Notes: generated from the letters alone by a model not told the origin. DNA of 35,067 bases from Acidobacteriota bacterium (GCA_013289825.1 JABCZF010000041.1:1-35067); one strand, 5' to 3'. Counted from the first letter of the stretch, positions 26,371 through 33,062 are shown. A program made the numbers and translations.

Positions 26371-26594
26371 TAGGAAGAAACAACGGAAGCACTATACGCC
26401 GGAGGAGAAAAGGTCGCCATTCTGAGGCGGCATTTGGTGGAAGAAGTACCGATCTCGGGATTCGTGCGATGAACTGGGGCTTCCGCCAACGGCGTTCTAC
26501 CGTTTGGCAAAAAGAGTTCTTCGAGAACGCTGCGGCGCCTTTTCAGCAGAGAGGTTGGACTAACTGGACTAACCGTCAGCCCGCGGAGGACTGA
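26371..26594 (+). pseudogene. IS-type transposase OrfA fossil (HTH, IS3/IS911-like)
   Basis: Three frames have to be joined to read an OrfA-like protein: RKKQRKHYTPEEK, then VAILRRHLVEEVPIS, then DSCDELGLPPTAFYR, then WQKEFFENAAAPFQQRG. This is the usual OrfA order (YTPEEKVAILRRHL...CDELGL.PT.FYRWQK.FFENGAAAF). Frameshifts fall near 26411, 26459 and 26507. No OrfB and no terminal inverted repeats are seen, so only a decayed fragment remains. It is the only content I can support in 26222-26692, the gap left of the inverted repeat. Confidence 0.65.
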
Positions 26595-26692
26595 AGGCAA
26601 ATGCGTGTATACTCCCGACCGTCGGGGGACCATAATGGAAATCCTGGCGGAAACGGGAACTTCAAAGGTCTAGAGAGAGGATTCTGGCTTGT

Positions 26693-26927
26693 GTGACTTC
26701 TCCGTCACATAAATGCGACGGGTTCTCAGGACACGCATGAGTCGAGAACCTCTACGTTACGTCCTGAAGGCTTTATCCGAAGCCTCAAGTTTCACAGGAC
26801 TTACGGTTGCTCAGAGAGCGATTCGCCTGTGAAGGTCATGCAAAAGTTAGCACGAACGGAAAGGAAGGCAAGCCGATTCCCGCTGCCAGCTAGAAGCAGG
26901 CAGTCCCCTCGGCCCAAATGCTTATGG
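26693..26927 (+). repeat. Left copy of the 235-bp inverted repeat
   Basis: Nearly identical in reverse complement to 30241-30476; by eye there are two substitutions and one 1-nt indel. It carries a series of potential hairpins: GTGAC/GTCAC (26693-26708), TTCTC/GAGAA (26723-26748), GGCTT/AAGCC (26769-26784), and TTCACAGG/CCTGTGAA (26791-26833) with an inner TTGCTC/GAGCGA stem. A 31-codon frame beginning MSREPLRYVLKALSE (ATG 26737, AGGA 5 nt upstream, stop 26832) is identical in both copies. The repeat ends inside the first codons of the toxin-like gene. Confidence 0.9.
26791..26833 (+). other. Two-tier hairpin inside the inverted repeat
   Basis: A perfect 8-bp outer stem (TTCACAGG with CCTGTGAA) surrounds an inner 6-bp stem (TTGCTC with GAGCGA, one G-U pair) and an AGA loop. 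It has no T-run, so it is not a terminator; a structured RNA or a protein-binding DNA hairpin is possible. The same structure lies at about 30336-30378 in the other copy. Confidence 0.4.
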
Positions 26928-28504
26928 CTGGATGCAAGATTCCGGGGCCGCTGTGTGCAACGCGCAGCGAGCCAATTGATACAGGGACACTGAACAGGCA
27001 ACGTTCGCCGGCGCCCAAGCCTGTAGGTTCGTACCGCCCGACGGTTTTGAAGCATCGCTGGGTCGATCCAGCGACTTATCACCGCACGTTCCTCACTACT
27101 GCGGCTTACGCCAACAGATACCATATCGACGTTTTGGCAGATATTTCATTGGAGGCGGACGTTGGCTACCCGTCGCCCTTCAGAGCTGCATGGATTAAAG
27201 CTTATGAAGTTGACGTGAATGCGAAATCATTCGCGCCAACGTTTATGATGAAAAAGCCCGATCAGGATTTTGCGAAGTATGCAACTCCGTTCGAACAAGA
27301 GTACAGCGATCTTGTCAGATATCATAACGTGAACATCCCTCTCTCGGTTCCTGTGGTTGTCCTTCATGGAGATGATTACTTGGTGGTTGGATATGTAGCG
27401 GAGGTCCAGGGAACTAACCTCTTTGTTCCCGACGGCGTGGCCATCACATCCTCCGATTTTTCCAAACTGGGTGAGGTGTTGGAACGAGGGGTACCCTTTT
27501 TCATGGCAAAGAAAGAAGGCCCTCTTTGGAGGCGGGCCAGTATTGGTGAGTTTAATTATTCAGTGTTAGCGCGCGTGGACGGTGGCGTCATACAATTCTT
27601 AACGTCTAGAGCTACAGGGTTTGTGGAGTCAGAGTTCGGACCTATATTGTTTATTGCAACAGCCTTGGCCCCATTGGGCCAAGGGCTGGTCCGCAGCCTA
27701 ACCAACTCTGTTTTCGGCGGGGAGGGCGTAGTCCTCGCCGAAGACCTTGCATTAGATGGGATGACCGAGGAACTCGCGCAAAGCGTAACAGCTGAAGAGG
27801 CATCCGTCCTGCCGAGGTCGGCGGCCTATGTCAGGAAAAGCGGCATCACGCCAACCCACTTCAAAGCCTTCCAGGATGCCGCGAAAGAGACCGACTTGAT
27901 CGTCGTTGTCCGCAATGGGAAGGAATCCGCGATTCCCCTCATCGAAAAAGGCTGTCCGGGGAAACCCAAGATTTTCGAGCCCTTCAATACTAATGAGCGT
28001 ACTGGAATTCTTACCGCCTCGACGGAAGCCGACAAGCAGTTGGTCTACAAAAACAACTACATTCTCGTGAACGAGAATCGCGTTGCCACGCGCCTTCTCG
28101 CCAATGGCAGTTTGCAGAACGTGGAGTTGAAGAGCGTTTTTTGGCAGCTTGAGCCAGGACAGGTGATCGATCCGGCCCTGATGAAGCCCGTAGTTGGTGA
28201 CTACGATTTAATGGGTGTCTTCTCGCCGACAAATGCGGGTCAAAACGTCACGCTGGTCAGCAAGTATGGCGTCACGCTCGAAAACAGGACCAGCCCGGTG
28301 GTGGAGAAATTAAGCCAAACCGTAAACCGGAAATTGGACCTTCCGCGGGTGCTGCACGGCGCTCAAGACCAATACGCGGGATTTAGAAAGGGAGCCACGG
28401 CATTCTTTCCGGATGGCACTGCCCAGTACATGGAAACGGAAGCGCAAGTGAAAGCGTTCTACGGTTCGGTAGGCCGTCAGCCCATAAAGGGCAGCTATCG
28501 GTAG
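26918..28504 (+). CDS. Putative edema factor/ExoY-like nucleotidyl cyclase toxin
   Basis: A 528-residue protein without a signal peptide. Residues 1-230 are unrecognised, with a WVDPATYHRTFL start region. A hydrophobic Gly/Pro-rich linker (about 238-262, GPILFIATALAPLGQGLV) resembles those before the toxic domains of polymorphic toxins. Residues 315-528 follow the order of the anthrax edema factor/ExoY family: VVVRNGKESAIPLIEKG (330-345), GKPK (348-351), then the D-x-D metal motif GDYDL (D428, D430), the HG motif (H480, VLHGAQDQ) and TAFFPDG near the end. A second nucleotide-binding lysine is not obvious, so activity is uncertain. The start lies within the inverted repeat, and the native N-terminus may have been replaced. 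No immunity gene is recognised. Confidence 0.6.
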   Translation: MLMAGCKIPGPLCATRSEPIDTGTLNRQRSPAPKPVGSYRPTVLKHRWVDPATYHRTFLTTAAYANRYHIDVLADISLEADVGYPSPFRAAWIKAYEVDVNAKSFAPTFMMKKPDQDFAKYATPFEQEYSDLVRYHNVNIPLSVPVVVLHGDDYLVVGYVAEVQGTNLFVPDGVAITSSDFSKLGEVLERGVPFFMAKKEGPLWRRASIGEFNYSVLARVDGGVIQFLTSRATGFVESEFGPILFIATALAPLGQGLVRSLTNSVFGGEGVVLAEDLALDGMTEELAQSVTAEEASVLPRSAAYVRKSGITPTHFKAFQDAAKETDLIVVVRNGKESAIPLIEKGCPGKPKIFEPFNTNERTGILTASTEADKQLVYKNNYILVNENRVATRLLANGSLQNVELKSVFWQLEPGQVIDPALMKPVVGDYDLMGVFSPTNAGQNVTLVSKYGVTLENRTSPVVEKLSQTVNRKLDLPRVLHGAQDQYAGFRKGATAFFPDGTAQYMETEAQVKAFYGSVGRQPIKGSYR

Positions 28505-28533
28505 CCTGGACCGGACGTGCCCGTTCACGCTGA

Positions 28534-28779
28534 ACTGGCCGCCTGCAGGCGATAGCATCCGGACGCCTAGTTTCCGTTCCCAAAGGGAAAACACAAATCA
28601 CAATCCGCCTCCATGACGAAATCCTTGCCTGGTTCCGCCACCAAGTCGAACTTGCTGGTGGCGGCAACTATCAAACCGTCATCAACGGAGTGCTACGCCA
28701 ACACATCCAGCGCGCCCAAGAACCATTGGAAAAAAAGCTCCGCCGCGTTATTCGGGAAGAGATCCGTCGAGCGTCCTAG
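28534..28779 (+). pseudogene. Ribbon-helix-helix (BrnA/CopG-type) antitoxin fragment without start codon
   Basis: The frame is open from after TGA 28531 to TAG 28777-28779 but contains no ATG, GTG or TTG start. The residues read QITIRLHDEILAWFRHQV, then GGGNYQTVINGVLRQHI, then EEIRRAS, matching the C-terminal RHH domain of BrnA-type antitoxins (ITLRLD..VLAWFK...GYQT.IN.ALR). The N-terminal half and the expected BrnT toxin gene are missing; the toxin-like gene ends 32 nt upstream of the open frame. It may be a remnant joined here by recombination. Confidence 0.6.
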
Positions 28780-28812
28780 CTTGAAGAGGAAGATTCTCGT
28801 CCAGCTTGATGT

Positions 28813-29076
28813 TCATCGAATGTACGGAACCGCTGGAACGGGCAAGTCCTCTTCGGCGGAAGCGGCAGCAAACGCAATGGCGGCTTGAACGTCCTCGGCT
28901 TTCAGGCTAGGGAAATCGATAAGAATATCTCCGGCGGAATCTCCGCCCGCCAGGCTCGCGAGTACGGTCGGCAGAGTGACACGCGTGCCCTTGAATACGG
29001 GCTCCCCGCCACAAATTCCTCTGTCGCGGATGATGCGCTCTTCGTAGCTTTTCAGATTGCTGGTTGCGCCGCTCAT
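28813..29076 (-). CDS. DUF433 family antitoxin-like protein
   Basis: An 87-residue small protein with the DUF433 pattern RIIRDRGICGGEPVFKGTRVTL (start of domain), then a helix with GDSAGDILIDFPSLKAEDVQAAIAFAA, which forms an HTH-like fold in VapB45-type antitoxins. The ATG at 29076 has AAGG 8 nt upstream. In most genomes DUF433 genes are followed by a PIN-like DUF5615 toxin; here the downstream side on this strand is the antitoxin fragment and the toxin-like gene read in the opposite direction, so it is an orphan. Intact and probably functional, but its partner is unknown. Confidence 0.8.
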   Translation of the reverse strand: MSGATSNLKSYEERIIRDRGICGGEPVFKGTRVTLPTVLASLAGGDSAGDILIDFPSLKAEDVQAAIAFAAASAEEDLPVPAVPYIR

Positions 29077-29142
29077 GTTGTCGACCTTGACTTTGCTGAC
29101 CTCATCACACTACTTGGAGCAGCGTTTGTGCCCTGCTGTGTC

Positions 29143-29487
29143 GGTGAATCAGGGCTCGTCGATCTCGATCTTCCGATGTACAATGAATTAGAAGCACGGC
29201 TGAGGACTCATCTCCAAAGGCACGATCTCAAAAACCACTTGCTCTTCGTCAATCGACGCGGCAGACCGTTCTCGGCGAAGCAACTGCGGGAGAAGCAACT
29301 GCATCCGCTTTTGGATGCACTCGGTATCCCTCGCGGTGAATTCCATTCGATGAGACACGGCGCAGCGAGTTCCCTTTTGAAGGATGGCGCAACTCCAGCC
29401 GTTGTGCAGAAGCAGCTCCGTCACTCATCCGGATGTTCACGGACTTCTACGGTAACCGCATTTGCCATGTGGATTACCTTCGCATAG
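29143..29487 (+). pseudogene. Tyrosine recombinase (phage integrase) C-terminal remnant, frameshifted
   Basis: In one frame the residues read LFVNRRGRPFSAKQLREKQL, then GIPRGEFHSMRHGAASSLL, then VVQKQLRHSS: the C-terminal catalytic half of a tyrosine recombinase, with the HxxR motif (HSMRH) and the second H region. After RHSS the frame degenerates, and the expected active-site tyrosine appears only in another frame as MFTDFYGNR. The N-terminal SAM-like domain and the first catalytic Arg are absent. The open frame continues upstream to 28885 only because it overlaps the DUF433 gene on the other strand. Confidence 0.7.
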
Positions 29488-29517
29488 GCCATTAGAATTA
29501 GCTGGGAGCATTGAGAA

Positions 29518-30096
29518 ATGGCGGACAGTGTTGAAATTCGAGCTCTCAACGACGGTGATCCGGAAACAATGTCTGCCGCATTCAAGGGCATTGGAGCGGG
29601 CAAGCCTGTGGTCCAATATCGGCGGTATTTGGCTGAGCAGTTGGCCGGTACGCGCGCGTGCCTCGTGGCTACTCTCGACAGGCAATTCGCAGGGTACGTG
29701 ACTGTGAACTGGGCGCCCACATACTGTGCGTTCGTAGAGCAACAGATTCCAGAGATCCAAGATTTGAATGTGCTGCCAGGATTCCGACGAAAGGGCCTTG
29801 CTACACGACTGTTGGATCGGGCAGAAGAAGAAATTTCGCGGCGTTCGGGCATTGCCGGGATTGGCGTTGGCCTACACCCTGGCTACAACCAAGCACAAAG
29901 GCTGTACGCCAAGCGGGGCTACATACCCGATGGTCGCGGTGTTACCTACCGCGACCGCTATGTGGAAGAGGGCGCACCGGTAGTGCTTGATGACGATCTG
30001 GTTTTGCACCTCACCAAGCGCCTCGAACAGCAGCCGGTCCGTGACGAGGCGTCGGGCAGACTGCGCGGACTCTTGAGTAGCCGGGCTACCGGGTAG
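29518..30096 (+). CDS. GNAT family N-acetyltransferase
   Basis: A 192-residue acetyltransferase of unknown substrate. The acetyl-CoA binding motif A is intact: LNVLPGFRRKGLATRLLDRA with R-R-x-G-x-A. It is followed by a GIAGIGVGLHPGYNQAQRLYAKRGY motif B region, where the tyrosine typical of the GNAT general acid position is present. A C-terminal tail of about 45 residues (from VVLDDDLVLHL) exceeds the core fold. GGGAG lies 10 nt before ATG 29518. It is the last gene inside the inverted repeats. Confidence 0.85.
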   Translation: MADSVEIRALNDGDPETMSAAFKGIGAGKPVVQYRRYLAEQLAGTRACLVATLDRQFAGYVTVNWAPTYCAFVEQQIPEIQDLNVLPGFRRKGLATRLLDRAEEEISRRSGIAGIGVGLHPGYNQAQRLYAKRGYIPDGRGVTYRDRYVEEGAPVVLDDDLVLHLTKRLEQQPVRDEASGRLRGLLSSRATG

Positions 30097-30137
30097 TGGA
30101 AGCGTTGGATCGCAACCTGTCCGGCTACGTTCAAACG

Positions 30138-30207
30138 GCTTAATCGAACGCGCGCAGAGCACCGTGCCACTCTTCACGTATTCGTGAAAACGCGCGTCCG
30201 ATTAAGC
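30138..30207. repeat. 70-bp imperfect palindrome with nested hairpin
   Basis: Outer arms GCTTAATCGAACGCGCG (30138-30154) and CGCGCGTCCGATTAAGC (30191-30207) pair over 17 bp with one mismatch. The interior holds a perfect TTCACG/CGTGAA hairpin with TATT loop (30173-30188). There is no T-run, so it is not a standard terminator. Overall size and the terminal heptamers resemble an integron attC site, but the essential AAC/GTT triplets read AAT/ATT, so a functional attC is doubtful. Confidence 0.6.
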
Positions 30208-30240
30208 ACTAGCGTTTTGCTGGTACTTGGCAAATCTATT

Positions 30241-30476
30241 CCATAAGCATTTGGGCCGAGGGGACTGCCTGCTTCTAGCTGGCAGCGGGAATCGGCTTGC
30301 CTTCCTTTCCGTTCTCTGCTAACTTTTGCATGACCTTCACAGGCGAATCGCTCTCTGAGCAACCGTAAGTCCTGTGAAACTTGAGGCTTCGGATAAAGCC
30401 TTCAGGACGTAACGTAGAGGTTCTCGACTCATGCGTGTCCTGAGAAGCCGTCGCATTTATGTGACGGAGAAGTCAC
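30241..30476 (-). repeat. Right copy of the 236-bp inverted repeat
   Basis: Reverse complement of 26693-26927, one nucleotide longer. Read on the minus strand it contains the same hairpins and the same 31-codon frame (30432 down to 30337). Flanks outside both copies differ and no target-site duplication is evident. Confidence 0.9.
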
Positions 30477-30640
30477 TATGTGGAATCCGGGCAAATTGCA
30501 AGTCATTCCTGCTGACTTCTCGCTGCCGCACAGCCAGAGTTGCCAGATAGCCCGTTTGGATCCAAGCCGTCTTTGATTGGGGAGCTGCGGCGGTCAACGA
30601 GTGACTCCGTCTGAAGTCGCCATTCGAAATCCTTAGACTC

Positions 30641-30940
30641 TCATTTTTTTGGACCCTTCCTGCTTGCTGAGGCCGCCCTCCCATTGATCGGAGTGCAAGA
30701 GACGCTCACTGTGAGCTGGTAATAACGAGCTTGCCTGTTGCCCACACGTTCTCTGTGTCGTTTCACCATACCCAATAGGTCATCCCCTGTATTTTTAGAG
30801 ATTCGATTAAGTCGATGGCTGGCCAGCCATTCGAGCTTGGTTCCATCCGAGCCAGTTTGAATGGCAAATGATCGCCCCGGCTGTTCGCTCTTGGTCAGCG
30901 AGTCTCGATTCCGGACAAAGATCGCGTTGGCGATCGCCAC
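30641..30940 (-). CDS. Hypothetical protein, uncertain
   Basis: A 99-codon frame from GTG 30940, part of a longer open stretch reaching about 31008 without a start. It includes SEQPGRSFAIQTGSDGTKLEW and NRQARYYQLTVSVSC, which look like ordinary folded protein, and codon choice is plausible. I recognise no family and see no ribosome site, so it may be a truncated gene. The remaining part of the gap, 30477-30640, shows nothing I can support. Confidence 0.3.
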   Translation of the reverse strand: MAIANAIFVRNRDSLTKSEQPGRSFAIQTGSDGTKLEWLASHRLNRISKNTGDDLLGMVKRHRERVGNRQARYYQLTVSVSCTPINGRAASASRKGPKK

Positions 30941-31053
30941 CCTGGAACTGAACTTCTTATGAATCAGTGACTTGAAGTTGGAGCGTTTTGGCTGGCTACG
31001 TGCAAAGTTCTACGCAGATCACAGCTCGCGCAGAGACCGATCAAAGGAGGCCT

Positions 31054-31620
31054 ATGAATTTGTTAGTGCTCCGACCCATTGCTCGCGTCATGCTTGCTCT
31101 TGGCATGGTTTCTGTTTCCGTCTTGGCGCCCTTGGCCAACGCCCAGCAAGGCATGCCCAATCCGATTGCGGGGCCGAATCCGCTGACGACGACGCTATCC
31201 ATTTTTCGCAGCAATATGCAGGACAAGATCATGAAGTCGGCGGACGCGCTGCCAGAGTCCAAGTACAGCTACCGGCCGACGAAGGACGTTCGCTCGTTTG
31301 GCGAGATCCTGAATCATGTGGCGGATATCTCTTACACATTGTGTTCAAACGTCAAGGGTGAAGCGAACCCTATCTCGGCTACCGCGAAGGTTTCGAAGAC
31401 CGAGATCATGGCCTACCTCAAAGGCTCATTCGATTACTGCGATGGCGTGTACTCGGGGTTCACCGATGCGCACCTCAATGACCCGGCGGACTTCTTTGGC
31501 GTCAAGACGAACAAGATGTTCATCTTGACGCAAGTCGGAAATCATGACGCCTTGCATTACGGCAATCTCGTCACGTATATGCGCCTCAACGGCCTGGAGC
31601 CGTCCGGGGGCTGGTTTTGA
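31054..31620 (+). CDS. Exported DinB-like (DfsB-type) protein
   Basis: A 188-residue protein with a signal peptide (residues 1-27, cleavage after PLANA). It is followed by a four-helix DinB-type domain: histidines in ILNHVADISY and HDALHYGNLVTYMR occupy the places of the metal ligands of the family. DinB-like proteins are metal-dependent, often thiol-transferase related enzymes; exported versions are common in Acidobacteriota and of unknown substrate. A near-perfect AAAGGAGG lies 3 nt before ATG 31054, which rejects a longer reading from 30988. A hairpin at 31672-31709 may terminate it. Confidence 0.85.
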   Translation: MNLLVLRPIARVMLALGMVSVSVLAPLANAQQGMPNPIAGPNPLTTTLSIFRSNMQDKIMKSADALPESKYSYRPTKDVRSFGEILNHVADISYTLCSNVKGEANPISATAKVSKTEIMAYLKGSFDYCDGVYSGFTDAHLNDPADFFGVKTNKMFILTQVGNHDALHYGNLVTYMRLNGLEPSGGWF

Positions 31621-31671
31621 TGGCCCGGTGGCGCCCGCGTCCCACTAGCGATTTCGCATCGGCCGGTCTTG

Positions 31672-31709
31672 CGCGCGTGTCGGTATCCGACCGCGCGCGT
31701 GCTACCTTT
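31672..31709 (+). terminator. Probable terminator after the DinB-like gene
   Basis: An 11-bp stem with one bulged T (CGCGCG + GTCGG pairing with CCGAC + CGCGCG, 31672-31697) closes a TAT loop. A run of five T follows 7 nt after the stem (31705-31709), slightly far for a textbook terminator. Confidence 0.45.
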
Positions 31710-31809
31710 TTGTCGCGTGGCACGGTCGAGTGATAACCATTGTCTCGAGACACGCGGGAGGCGCTGACTGGGGCATCGTTCGCCTTCAGGACTTAGGAGC
31801 ATAGCTGCG

Positions 31810-32088
31810 TTAGCGGCAAATGTGGATCTCGCTTTTTTCGATCTCGTCGTTGAAATATTTTCCGCAATAGAGCTGATCCCATTTTCCGGCAACTTTCACG
31901 AACCCAGCGATGTTGGCATGCTCAGCCGACATGTGTGCGATAAAGAAGACGTCTGGTGCTAGGGCACCTTTTCGCTCCCGCAGAGCGACCGCGCCACCCA
32001 TGGAATCGAGCACGGTACCTGCGGGAACCGAAGTGACCGTGCAGATCTCTGTGGACGAGACAGGCAAGCTCACGGCTATCACAAACAC
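31810..32088 (-). CDS. Hypothetical protein fragment, uncertain
   Basis: The C-terminal part of this frame looks coding (FFIAHMSAEHANIAGFVKVA, then DQLYCGKYFNDEIEKSEIHI), with reasonable codon use. The N-terminal part from about 32000 upward lies antisense to a TonB_C remnant and does not look real. It is probably a truncated gene whose 5' end was lost at a recombination junction near 32000. No family recognised. Confidence 0.25.
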   Translation of the reverse strand: MFVIAVSLPVSSTEICTVTSVPAGTVLDSMGGAVALRERKGALAPDVFFIAHMSAEHANIAGFVKVAGKWDQLYCGKYFNDEIEKSEIHICR

Positions 32089-32226
32089 CCGTGAAGTTCC
32101 AGACGCACTTTTCCAGGTCGCCTACGCGGCAATAACCCAATGGCCTTTCGGCCGTATATGAAAGATCAGAAACCGCAATACATTCACGCCAACGTTACAT
32201 TCCACGTGCCGAAACCAATCCAATAG
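32000..32226 (+). pseudogene. TonB C-terminal domain remnant, frameshifted
   Basis: In one frame the residues read VTVQISVDETGKLTAI, then VAYAAITQWPF; after a one-base loss near 32150 another frame continues PYMKDQKPQYIHANVTFHVP to a stop at 32224-32226. The order V.V.VDETGKLT...A...A...W.F.PY...G...NVTF is that of TonB_C domains. There is no membrane anchor or linker, so it is a decayed fragment. It abuts the truncated Fic gene. Confidence 0.55.
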
Positions 32227-32288
32227 AGGTCCGAGGGGCAAGACCGGATGATGCGCAAGAGCTCCTCAACTACAAGAAAGCATTTGAA

Positions 32289-33062
32289 TTGGTATCAGGT
32301 TACTTGGAGAGCGGCGAGCCGATCACTGAGGTGCTGATACGTCAGATTCACAAACGCCTGGTTCAAGGCGTGCGTGGAAACAAGGCGTCACCGGGAGAAT
32401 ATCGCAAAATTCAAAATTACATCGTCAACTTGCGCACAGGGGAGAAGACATATACGGTGCCGCCACCGCTCGAAGTTCCACAGATGATGACTGACTTTGT
32501 CTCGTGGCTGCGAAAGGACACACAAATACATCCAGTCATTGTGGCCGGCATCGCGCAGTTTCAGCTCGTTCACATTCATCCCTTTGTTGACGGCAACGGA
32601 CGTTCAGCGCGCTTGCTTGCGACCCTGTGCCTCTACAGAACAGGTTACGATTTCAAGCGGCTCTTCACTATCAGCGAGTATTACGACCGCGACCGGCCCG
32701 CTTACTACAAAGCGCTGCAGAGCGTCCGCGAGCGTGGAATGAACATGACTGGCTGGCTCGAATACTTCACAGAGGGCTTGGGCGCGCAGATGCGAGACGT
32801 TCAAATGACTGCTCAGCACGTCATGCGCAAGGATGTCGTTCTGGCGAGAGCCCGGAAGAATGGATTGAAAGAGCGGCCCGTCGCGATTCTCGGCTATCTG
32901 CTCACCGCAGGTAAAGCGACAGTGGCAGAATGCGAAGAGGAACTGAAGATGAACAGAAGAACGCTCCAACGCGATCTCAAACTGTTGGTTGAAAAGGGCC
33001 TAGTCCGCGAGATCGGCACCGGTCCCACTGACCCCACCAAATACTACCAGCCGTTACTGTGA
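32289..33062 (+). CDS. Fic family protein (AMP transferase), N-terminally truncated
   Basis: A 257-residue protein with an intact Fic active site HPFVDGNGRSAR (H97 to R108), preceded by EYRKIQNYIV. It is followed by a C-terminal winged-helix domain (LLTAGKATVAECEEELKMNR, then TLQRDLKLLVEKGLV). Fic enzymes usually AMPylate target proteins. Full-length relatives have about 100 more N-terminal residues carrying the (S/T)xxxE(G/N) inhibitory helix; here similarity begins about 16 codons before the TTG 32289 (DDAQELLNYKKAFEL), where the frame is open but has no better start codon. The TTG lacks a ribosome site. It is either a pseudogene or an uninhibited variant produced by rearrangement with the TonB_C remnant. 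Confidence 0.8.
   Translation: MVSGYLESGEPITEVLIRQIHKRLVQGVRGNKASPGEYRKIQNYIVNLRTGEKTYTVPPPLEVPQMMTDFVSWLRKDTQIHPVIVAGIAQFQLVHIHPFVDGNGRSARLLATLCLYRTGYDFKRLFTISEYYDRDRPAYYKALQSVRERGMNMTGWLEYFTEGLGAQMRDVQMTAQHVMRKDVVLARARKNGLKERPVAILGYLLTAGKATVAECEEELKMNRRTLQRDLKLLVEKGLVREIGTGPTDPTKYYQPLL

Noticed and set aside
26331..26594. Single 87-codon ORF left of the repeat
   Set aside because: Only its last third matches a known family; it is one frame of a frameshifted OrfA fossil, not an intact gene.
28613..28888. 91-codon plus-strand frame starting at ATG 28613
   Set aside because: The biologically sensible reading of the same bases is the RHH antitoxin fragment in another frame, then the DUF433 gene on the minus strand.
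30138..30207. Functional integron attC site
   Set aside because: Core triplets are AAT/ATT instead of AAC/GTT and no intact integron integrase is present; kept only as a palindrome.
26681..30490. Target-site duplication flanking the inverted repeats
   Set aside because: Sequences directly outside the two copies share no convincing direct repeat.
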